Positions 23,913 through 30,162 of a stretch of DNA of 43,480 bases are shown piece after piece (within the stretch, counting starts at the first letter, position 1; the number at the start of each line of letters is the position of its first letter). Origin of the DNA: a virus; IMG/VR virus record IMGVR_UViG_3300034175_000205, positions 1 through 43,480 of that record; one strand, written 5' to 3'. Under the pieces are notes generated by a model. It searched no databases, was not told the DNA's origin, and saw only the letters and a program-made list of their open reading frames with translations. The position numbers and the translations under genes were made by a program.

Positions 23913-26053
23913 CACCGCCTCCTGTTCACCCAGCCGCCACCTTTTCGGGCGGCGAAGTTCATGGCCTTCGGCCGCGCGGTCTTCTTCGGCGCTGGCTCGA
24001 TCCCGCTCGGCGTCTTGGGCGCGGCAGCCTGCGCCGCCTCTGGCGCCGGGGACACCGCCTCCACCACCGCGTTCAGCTTCATGCCCAGATGCATCAGCCC
24101 GGCGAGCGCGGCATAGGCGTAGACGCGGCAGTCGAGCGCTTCGTTCGCCTTGCCCTTGGGCAGGTCCCAGACGGTAAAGCGGCGGCCCGCCACGACCTTG
24201 GTGATCAGCCGCTCCGCGGTCAGCTGCGTGTACCAGCCGAGATCCCGGCGCCCGTCGAAATGCATATAGCCGGGGCTGGGCTCCTCGATGCCGAGGCGGT
24301 TCCTGATCGAGTCCTTGGCGCTGTTCGTGCCGACGATCACCGGCTTGAACTTCTGCCGGTTGGCGGCGCTCGGCTTCACGATCGGCCAGACCGGCGTGCG
24401 CTCGCCGTTGCGCGAGCTTTGCCCCTTCACCGCCCACACATGCCGCCCGAGCCGGGCCTTGGCGAATTTGTACACCTGCTGCGTGTGATGGCCGCCCGAG
24501 TCGATGCAGGCCGCCTGGACGATGAACTCGCGGCCGTCCGCGCGCTTGAAGGTCCGCTGCAGCTCGCGATCGACCCGCGTCCAGAACTCGTCGGCGGCCG
24601 GATCGCCCGGCACGATGATATGGTCGAGCGACCAGCTTTCCTCGCCGTGTCCCCAACCGACGAACTCGATCTCGACCCGGTCATCCTGCGTGTCGAGCCC
24701 CGCAGTGATCGTGCCGACGCCCTCGGGCACCTCCCCCGCCCACCGCTCCGCGCGCGCGGCCAGCGTTTCGGCCGCCACGTCCTTCGACGACTGGCGCTGG
24801 TGCGGCTTGCCGAGCTGGGTATTGTCGAAGGTGACCCGCTTGTCCGGGTCGCTCTTCGCCGCGATCCACTTCGCCGCGATCTTGGGCGGGGCGTCTTTCG
24901 GCCAGGGGCTGAACAGTTTAGACGCGGTGAACGAGGCGTGTTCGTTGTTGATCGCCCACCGGCCGCAGTCCGAACAGGTGGCCCGGTACACCGCCCAGCG
25001 ATCGGACGCCCACCAGTTCCAGATCAGGTCCACCGCGCTCGGCGCATTGTCGCCGCCGGGCGGGTCCCGCCAGACGCGCTCGTAATCTTCGAGCGGGACG
25101 TGCCGCTTGCCGCAGCAGGTGAACGGCTTGGTCTGATGCCAGCGAGTGGTCTGGAGGGCCCGGAGCCGCTGCCCTTCCGACCACCCCGCCCCGCACGCCT
25201 CGCAGTGGATCTGCGCGCGCGCGGTCCGATGCTCGCCGGTCTCTTCGTCCGTTTCCCAATGGACGTGGCGGAAGAACTCGAGGAAATTGCGGTGACCGCA
25301 GTGCGGGCAGGCGACGGACGCCTGCCGCTGGTCGCCGGCATTGTAACTGTCCTCGATCAGGCTTTCGCCCGAGATCGTCGGCGAGCAGGCGCGGACCGAA
25401 AGCCAGTTCGCGAAGGTCGCCATGCGCTCGTCGACGAGATCGAGCGGGTTGCCCTCCTTCGTGATCGGGTATTTGTCGACCTCGTCGCACATGCCGATGC
25501 GGATCGGCCGGCGCGCGAGGTTGTCGGGGCTGCCCGCGCCCGCGAGCGCCGCGAACCCGCCGGGGAACGCCTTATAGAGCAGCGTCTCGTCGGCGTTGCG
25601 GGACATGCCCGATCCGAAGATCTTCCGCAGCGCCGGGGTTGCCCGGATCAGCGGGGTGATGCGCTCCTTCGAGAACTGCTCGGCCGCGTCCTCTTTCGGC
25701 TGCACGATCAGGATCGGGCCGGGGTCGAGATGCGCGAAATAGCCGAACGTGTTTTCGAGCAGCGAGGTCTTCAGCAGCTGCGTACAGACCATCGCCGTGA
25801 TGATGTGGACGCCCGGCTCGGTGACCGAGAGCATCGGCCCGCGCGCCACCTCGACGGTGCTGGTTCGCCATTTGCCCGATGTCGAGCCCGCCTCCTTTGC
25901 GAGCTTTCGTTCGTCATCCGCCCACTGCGCCACGCTGATGCGCGGCGGGGGCTTCCATCCGCGCCGGGCCGATGCCCGGAGCCGGTCAGCCTTCCTGATC
26001 GGCGGTGAAGTTTGCTTCGGGGTCGCCGAGATCGTCGAGCTGCTGGTGGACAT
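23912..26053 (-). CDS. Terminase large subunit, GpA family (713 aa)
   Basis: The N-terminus (DRLRASARRGWKPPPRISVAQWADDERKL) matches lambda gpA. The ATPase has the Walker-A-like region MVCTQLLKTSLLEN (about 88-101) and Walker B RIGMCDEVDKY (Asp190, Glu191). Zinc-type cysteines CPHCGH and CEACG follow. The nuclease half carries AGLDTQDDRVEIEFVGWG and ACIDSGGHHTQQVY. It drives DNA packaging and cuts the genome ends, suggesting cos-type packaging. The start overlaps the small subunit gene by 68 bases; no later start fits. Confidence 0.93.
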   Translation of the reverse strand: MSTSSSTISATPKQTSPPIRKADRLRASARRGWKPPPRISVAQWADDERKLAKEAGSTSGKWRTSTVEVARGPMLSVTEPGVHIITAMVCTQLLKTSLLENTFGYFAHLDPGPILIVQPKEDAAEQFSKERITPLIRATPALRKIFGSGMSRNADETLLYKAFPGGFAALAGAGSPDNLARRPIRIGMCDEVDKYPITKEGNPLDLVDERMATFANWLSVRACSPTISGESLIEDSYNAGDQRQASVACPHCGHRNFLEFFRHVHWETDEETGEHRTARAQIHCEACGAGWSEGQRLRALQTTRWHQTKPFTCCGKRHVPLEDYERVWRDPPGGDNAPSAVDLIWNWWASDRWAVYRATCSDCGRWAINNEHASFTASKLFSPWPKDAPPKIAAKWIAAKSDPDKRVTFDNTQLGKPHQRQSSKDVAAETLAARAERWAGEVPEGVGTITAGLDTQDDRVEIEFVGWGHGEESWSLDHIIVPGDPAADEFWTRVDRELQRTFKRADGREFIVQAACIDSGGHHTQQVYKFAKARLGRHVWAVKGQSSRNGERTPVWPIVKPSAANRQKFKPVIVGTNSAKDSIRNRLGIEEPSPGYMHFDGRRDLGWYTQLTAERLITKVVAGRRFTVWDLPKGKANEALDCRVYAYAALAGLMHLGMKLNAVVEAVSPAPEAAQAAAPKTPSGIEPAPKKTARPKAMNFAARKGGGWVNRRR

Positions 26054-26639
26054 GGACCGTCAGGGCCTCCACGACCTTGTCCGCCTCCAGTCCCAGCTCC
26101 GCCGCGAGCAATGGTCCGATCCGCGTCGGGAAATTCATCCAGGCGTCACGCTGGCCGCGCTGCGTTTCGAACAACACCGTCTCGGCGTGCTCGATCTCGA
26201 CCAGGTTGCCCGCCGTCTTCCGCGCCGCCAGCAGATGCTTCGCCGCAAGCGCGTTTTCCTTGATCCGCTCGGCGGTGCCGGTGTCGGCATACTCGCCGTT
26301 CAACACCTTGTTGAGAAAGTCCTCCGCTTCTTCGGCGAACAGGCCGTCTTCGGCCTCCTCCACCTCTTCCGCCGACGGCGGCGCCCGGCGGCGCGGTGCC
26401 GAGTCCGCACTGCGGACATTTGGTGCGGACTTTTTCGGACTGTCCGCACGGGCGCCGGCCGCGCGGTTCTGCTTTCGCCACCCTGTGCCGGCCAACGCGG
26501 CGTCGAGCTTCTTTTCCGCCGAAATCGGCAGTTTCCCGGCCTTTATGGCACGCCGTACAAGGCCCTCATCGCACCCATCGAGCCGCGCGAACTCGCGTGC
26601 GCTGACCCAGCGGGGTGCGGACAAATCGGGTGCGGACAC
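25986..26639 (-). CDS. Terminase small subunit, Nu1-like (217 aa)
   Basis: GTG 26639 starts a winged-helix DNA-binding N-terminus (RWVSAREFARLDGCDEGLVRRAIKAGKLP), followed by a Pro/Ala-rich linker (about 60-88), an acidic stretch and a helical C-terminus (RIKENALAAKHLLAARKTAGNLVEIEHAETV) typical of Nu1-type small subunits. It recognises the packaging site. GTGCGGAC boxes occur inside its own coding sequence. Confidence 0.85.
   Translation of the reverse strand: MSAPDLSAPRWVSAREFARLDGCDEGLVRRAIKAGKLPISAEKKLDAALAGTGWRKQNRAAGARADSPKKSAPNVRSADSAPRRRAPPSAEEVEEAEDGLFAEEAEDFLNKVLNGEYADTGTAERIKENALAAKHLLAARKTAGNLVEIEHAETVLFETQRGQRDAWMNFPTRIGPLLAAELGLEADKVVEALTVHVHQQLDDLGDPEANFTADQEG
26403..26449. 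repeat. Cluster of GTGCGGAC boxes, candidate terminase binding site
   Basis: GTCCGCAC (26403-26410) abuts TGCGGAC (26411-26417), forming a 15-base palindrome. GGTGCGGAC (26422-26430), TCGGAC (26435-26440) and TGTCCGCAC (26441-26449) follow, the last two forming CGGACTGTCCG. Two further GGTGCGGAC copies lie at 26614-26622 and 26629-26637. Repeats of this kind near the small terminase gene suggest R-type sites of a cos region. Confidence 0.5.
26614..26637. repeat. Paired GGTGCGGAC boxes at the terminase start
   Basis: Two perfect nine-base copies lie 15 bases apart at the very start of the terminase small subunit gene. They match the boxes at 26403-26449. They could bind the small subunit for packaging or for autoregulation. 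Confidence 0.45.
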
Positions 26640-26727
26640 CTTTTACACCTCAACGCTGGGCGTTCGATGCGCCGTTGGACCCCGTATCCGGCGGGAGCCC
26701 AGGAAGGACCCAATGCAATGGGGCTCT

Positions 26728-27114
26728 TCAATCCGAGCCGAAGAGTCGGGCAAGGAGGCCTCGCCGGCCCGGCTTCTTAACCTCCTCGCCCCTCCAGTTC
26801 ACCCGGATGCAGACGCCGAGGGATGGCTTGCCAGGTTCACCGCCGTTGATGCGCTCGACTATAGCTGGAACGCGATCGCCGCGGTCGAGCTTCGGCGCAA
26901 GCCACGCTGCATGGTCGGAAGCGATGTAGCCGATCTGAATACCGCGCGCGCTGAGCACTGCGATTGCCATCTCGTCGTGCTTGTTGCCCGGCTCGCGGAC
27001 AAGCTCGACCCTCTCACCTGGCCGGCAACGCTTGATCTCCGCTTGGCGGCTGCCGCCGTCCGTGTTCTTGAAGCTCTCGCCGACAATATTCAGCGACCGA
27101 TCATTTGCGCCCAT
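26728..27114 (-). CDS. HIRAN domain protein (128 aa)
   Basis: ATG 27114 has GGAGG five bases upstream, so it is preferred to a longer frame. The protein is almost only a HIRAN domain: LNIVGESFKNTDGGSRQAEIKRC, GERVELVREPGNKHDEMAIAVLSARG, QIGYIASDHAAWLAPKLDRGDRVPAIV. HIRAN domains bind 3' DNA ends or damaged DNA and are usually parts of Rad5/HLTF-type proteins; free-standing versions occur in phages. The C-terminus is basic. It lies between the NusG paralogue and terminase, so a role at DNA ends in replication or packaging is possible. Confidence 0.85.
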   Translation of the reverse strand: MGANDRSLNIVGESFKNTDGGSRQAEIKRCRPGERVELVREPGNKHDEMAIAVLSARGIQIGYIASDHAAWLAPKLDRGDRVPAIVERINGGEPGKPSLGVCIRVNWRGEEVKKPGRRGLLARLFGSD

Positions 27115-27195
27115 GCCGTCCTCCGGCACGAAGCATGGCAGGTGCCCGAGGCGCTGGGAAGCGCTCACGAAAGGGTCAACGGGAACTGCCGTTCG

Positions 27196-27954
27196 TCATA
27201 GCTTCGCTTGTCCGCCCGAGCGCGGCGCGCGTCGGTCGGTGTGGTCAGGGAGCGCAAGAGCACGAAGCCCCAGATCAACTAACCCCGCAGCCGCTTGTGC
27301 GGCGATGTTCTCTTCCTGTACATCATGGGGAGACAAACGCCAAGCCTCGATACGCATCGGGAACGCGCCGCCGAAGTCGACCAAGGCAGAGCGTCCGTCT
27401 CCCTTGATGACCGTACCGATCTTGCCGGTGAAGGCGGGCATCTCACCTATGTCCACCTGATCGCCGGGCTGGAATGTCCGTCGTTCGGCGCGCTGTGCCT
27501 TGCGCCGGGCTCGCTCCGTCTTGAGCGCGGCTATGCGGATGCGTTGCGCCTCCTCCCGCGTGTCCGCGTCCAGCAGGGCTCGCCATGCTTCTGCAGCGCG
27601 ACCCTCCTCGTCGCGCAGTCCGGCCACGTCGCTTCCGTTCACCAGCGGGATGCGTCCGCCATGGCGGAAGATCGAGAATGGTGGATGCGGGCTGACAGGC
27701 TCGGCTGCCGCATAGGCCAGCGCGGAGAGGTGACTCGCGCGGGCGAACACGAAGGTCGGCAGGATCGGGGCGTCGACCTGCACCTTGCGCTCTCCCTTAC
27801 GCCCCTTCTGAAGCACACGGCGGAAGGTCCGGGCGGGCGTCCACACCTCGAACCCCGCCGCCGCCAGCGACCGCGCCAGCGCCAGCGTGCGCGGGCCGCT
27901 GGTGCGCAGGATGCACCATCCCCCTTCCCTGCCCTGATGATCTGCCCGCCCCAT
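27196..27954 (-). CDS. NusG/RfaH-like transcription elongation factor (252 aa)
   Basis: The N-terminal domain (WCILRTSGPRTLALARSLAAAGFEVWTPARTFRR, then DAPILPTFVFARASHL) matches the NGN fold that clamps RNA polymerase. The C-terminal domain (QPGDQVDIGEMPAFTGKIGTVIKGDGRSALVDFG) is a KOW domain. A basic helical linker (about 125-158) separates them. Host NusG is normally far from phages, so this is a specialised paralogue. It is the last early gene but one before the late genes, suggesting a late-gene antiterminator working with the KOW domain on S10 or ribosomes. It could also favour termination of host genes. Confidence 0.85.
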   Translation of the reverse strand: MGRADHQGREGGWCILRTSGPRTLALARSLAAAGFEVWTPARTFRRVLQKGRKGERKVQVDAPILPTFVFARASHLSALAYAAAEPVSPHPPFSIFRHGGRIPLVNGSDVAGLRDEEGRAAEAWRALLDADTREEAQRIRIAALKTERARRKAQRAERRTFQPGDQVDIGEMPAFTGKIGTVIKGDGRSALVDFGGAFPMRIEAWRLSPHDVQEENIAAQAAAGLVDLGLRALALPDHTDRRAPRSGGQAKL

Positions 27955-27959
27955 AACCC

Positions 27960-28631
27960 TTACGCTGCCTCCCCGTTTTTGCCGCTGTCCGCCGCGGCCA
28001 ACTTGTCGAGCACCGCCGGATCGACGCCCATGCGGATGTAATCGTCGCGGGCAGGCGTCCGGCAGGAGCGCTCCGGGTTGAGCCCCATAGGGGTCGGGCC
28101 GGAGCCTCGGCCGGACTGCTCGCGCGCATATCGCCCGACCGCGAACCGCTTGCAGATCGCGTCCAGTTCGGTCGCGGTGCCGCGCTCGCCGCCGGGCGCC
28201 GGCAGCGCGCGCGGGGCGTTGTCCGCGCCCTCCCAGATCTTCGACCCGACCGGCCGCCGTCTATCTTCCAGCAGCCCGGCCGTATCCTTCACGATCAGCG
28301 CCACGATCTTGGCCGGGTGATCGGCATGGCGCATCGCGTGTTGTGCGCCGCGCTTCAGCAGATCGACCGGCAGGTCGGCCAGCGCCAGCCGCGCCGCTTC
28401 GAACCATGTGTCCTGCGCGTCCGGCGACATGCCAGATGGCGCTACCAGCTGAAGGCACGGCGTGAGGATCGCGATGAACTCGCGGTCAGTCGCCGGGGTC
28501 AGGCTATCCTTCGGGCGCCGCCTCCCGTCGGGCAAGGAAGCGCTGGGCCGCATCGACGGTTGGTCCCATGCCGCTGGCCGAACCACGTTGCCGGTCATGT
28601 CCTGCCACGGCGTCATTTCGTCTCTGTCCAT
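27960..28631 (-). CDS. Putative replication accessory protein, P-like position (223 aa)
   Basis: The family is not recognised with certainty. The protein has a helical core (REFIAILTPCLQLVAPSGM, DTWFEAARLALADLPVDLLKRGAQHAMRHADHPAKIVALIV) and a polar C-terminus. It follows an O-like initiator that contains iterons, and its length is close to lambda P (233 aa), so a DnaB helicase-loader role is inferred from position. The ATG at 28631 overlaps the initiator gene by 128 bases, which is large; a shorter form starting near 28500 has no canonical start codon. Confidence 0.6.
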   Translation of the reverse strand: MDRDEMTPWQDMTGNVVRPAAWDQPSMRPSASLPDGRRRPKDSLTPATDREFIAILTPCLQLVAPSGMSPDAQDTWFEAARLALADLPVDLLKRGAQHAMRHADHPAKIVALIVKDTAGLLEDRRRPVGSKIWEGADNAPRALPAPGGERGTATELDAICKRFAVGRYAREQSGRGSGPTPMGLNPERSCRTPARDDYIRMGVDPAVLDKLAAADSGKNGEAA

Positions 28632-29274
28632 TTTGATCGTCCTTCGGCGGGAACAGGCCCTGATAGTTGTTGAGGGTGGAGTGGTTCAGCACGTCGCCGG
28701 GCGGGAAGCCGTCGTCCGCCAGCTTTCGGAGCCGGGTCACGGCGAGGTCTCGGGCCTTGGGCGTCATCGGCTTGCCGATGCGGCGGCGCATGTCCTCGAA
28801 ATCCGCCCACGGTTCGCTGGGAATATCGGCGGGCAGAGCGAAGGCGGGCGGCTTAGCCGCGCGCTTCTTCCGAGAAGGCTTGTCCTTCTCGGAAGTGGTG
28901 GTTCCTGAAGGTTTGGGTGCCGATTTGGCAGGGGTAGCGGTCGCATTTGGCAGGGGTGCCGATTTGGCAGGGGTAGCGGTCGCATTTGGCAGGGGTGCCG
29001 ATTTGGCAGGGGTGCCAATCTGGCCGGGGTGGAGGTGGTATTGCGTGCTGCCGCCGTCGCGGTGATGCCGCGTAAGGTGCCCCTTCGCCTCCAAATCATG
29101 AAGCGCGCGCCGAACCGTGCGCTCCCCCTGACCGGACCGCTTCATGATGGTGGACACGGCAGGCCAGCACTGACGGCCCTCGTCGTTCGCCTGATCGGCG
29201 AGCGCCAGCAGGACTAGCTTCTCGCCAGGCGGAAGGTCGAGGTCCCACACGGTCGTCATCAGGCGAATGCTCAC
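28504..29274 (-). CDS. O-like replication initiator with winged helix (256 aa)
   Basis: GTG 29274 overlaps the upstream stop (GTGA); ATG 29259 is the alternative. Residues about 6-78 (VWDLDLPPGEKLVLLALADQAN, CWPAVSTIMKRSGQGERTVRRALHDLEAKGHL) are an HTH_36-type winged helix as in phage O initiators. Next come repeats of TPAKSAPLPNATA encoded by the iterons, a basic stretch (PSRKKRAAKPP), and a C-terminal domain (MTPKARDLAVTRLRKLADDGFPPGDVLNHSTLNNYQGLF) typical of these initiators. It should bind the origin inside its own gene. Confidence 0.85.
   Translation of the reverse strand: MSIRLMTTVWDLDLPPGEKLVLLALADQANDEGRQCWPAVSTIMKRSGQGERTVRRALHDLEAKGHLTRHHRDGGSTQYHLHPGQIGTPAKSAPLPNATATPAKSAPLPNATATPAKSAPKPSGTTTSEKDKPSRKKRAAKPPAFALPADIPSEPWADFEDMRRRIGKPMTPKARDLAVTRLRKLADDGFPPGDVLNHSTLNNYQGLFPPKDDQNGQRRNDAVAGHDRQRGSASGMGPTVDAAQRFLARREAAPEG
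28867..29030. other. Predicted replication origin: iterons and hairpin in the initiator gene
   Basis: Five perfect copies of ATTTGGCAGGGGT start at 28923, 28945, 28962, 28984 and 29001, with a sixth degenerate copy at 29018. Spacing alternates 22, 17, 22, 17, 17 bases. To the left, CTTCCGAGAAGG (28867-28878) and CCTTCTCGGAAG (28884-28895) form a perfect 12-bp stem with a five-base loop. Lambda has its origin iterons in the same place, within gene O. Confidence 0.7.
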
Positions 29275-29597
29275 GCGACCCGCTGCCCCCGCAGCTTCGC
29301 CGGGAACACGGGCACCCAGACTATCGCGGAGCGGCCGGACCCGTTCGCCCGCCGCCCGCCGCTGTCCCGCAGCCTGCCCAGGCGGACGAGCTCCGTGACG
29401 CGCGGGCGGATGCTGAGGATGCTGATCCCCAGCCGCCCGGCGCATTCGTCCGCCGTCATGCCGTTGGACCGCTCGAACAGGTCGAGCACCTTAGCCTGGA
29501 GGGAGCTCGATACCGACGCCATGCTGGCGCCCGCCGCACGCGAGGTATCGCGGGCCTTGGCGCCGGGCCGGTGAGGGTAAGCGAACAGGTCGGTCAT
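29271..29597 (-). CDS. Winged-helix DNA-binding protein (108 aa)
   Basis: The region ASVSSSLQAKVLDLFERSNGMTADECAGRLGISILSIRPRVTELVRLGRLRDSG is a winged helix of the MarR/phage regulatory type, with the wing toward the C-terminus (SGRSAIVWVPV). It overlaps both neighbours (ATGA upstream, GTGA downstream) in the early leftward operon. It may regulate replication or early genes; target unknown. Confidence 0.7.
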   Translation of the reverse strand: MTDLFAYPHRPGAKARDTSRAAGASMASVSSSLQAKVLDLFERSNGMTADECAGRLGISILSIRPRVTELVRLGRLRDSGGRRANGSGRSAIVWVPVFPAKLRGQRVA

Positions 29598-29872
29598 AGC
29601 CGTACCCGCCCCTCGCGCAACATCGTCACGACCTCGCGGATGTACGCCCTATGGACGCCAGGAGCGTCTGGCAGTGGATCAAGCACCTGCTTCTCGATCA
29701 TGCGCGCGGCGACGAGATGCGGCGGAGACGCGAAACACTCGCCGCCCATCATGCACCGCTGATGGTAGGAGCAATCGGGCGTGAAGCCTTCACACTTCAC
29801 AGCAGCGGCACCGAACCGGATCGGGTCGGCATCGTGGCGCAGGTCTCGCTCTTGCGCGCGACGAGTGCTCAT
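29594..29872 (-). CDS. Cysteine-containing small early protein (92 aa)
   Basis: The central block CEGFTPDCSYHQRCMMGGECF holds four cysteines and one histidine, probably a zinc site. A helical, basic C-terminus follows. The family is not recognised. Overlaps of four bases on both sides (29594-29597, 29869-29872) tie it to the operon and fix the start at 29872. Confidence 0.65.
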   Translation of the reverse strand: MSTRRAQERDLRHDADPIRFGAAAVKCEGFTPDCSYHQRCMMGGECFASPPHLVAARMIEKQVLDPLPDAPGVHRAYIREVVTMLREGRVRL

Positions 29873-30162
29873 CGTCCGACCGCCTCCTGGCGCAGCTTGC
29901 GGGCGAGTTCGATCATCCGCGCGGCGCGGGTGTCGAGGAAATCCGCCGTGATCGTCAGGTCGACGTCGTCAATGCCGGACCGTCCCGCAGTCTTGTAGCG
30001 AAGCGCGCGGGGCTCTATGCCCAGCACGGTGGCGATCTCGCGCTGGCCGCCGCGGCCGAGCAGCTCGGCGGCGCGCTCCATCCCCACCATTCGGCTGACC
30101 GGGCAGGGCTTGCGGCGCTGTTCCTCGAACGAGGAACAAGGGGCTGGCGACGCGGGCGTCAC
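29869..30162 (-). CDS. Helix-turn-helix early protein (97 aa)
   Basis: GTG 30162 overlaps the helicase-methyltransferase stop (GTGA). The region MERAAELLGRGGQREIATVLGIEPRALRYKTAGRSG has a helix-turn-helix character, and the C-terminus is a basic helix (DTRAARMIELARKLRQEA). It could be a DNA-binding accessory factor. No closer family is recognised. Confidence 0.65.
   Translation of the reverse strand: MTPASPAPCSSFEEQRRKPCPVSRMVGMERAAELLGRGGQREIATVLGIEPRALRYKTAGRSGIDDVDLTITADFLDTRAARMIELARKLRQEAVGR

Noticed and set aside
28923-29030. CRISPR-like reading of the 13-bp repeats
   Set aside because: Units are too short, spacers are 4-9 bases and repeat each other, and no cas gene is present; iterons fit better.
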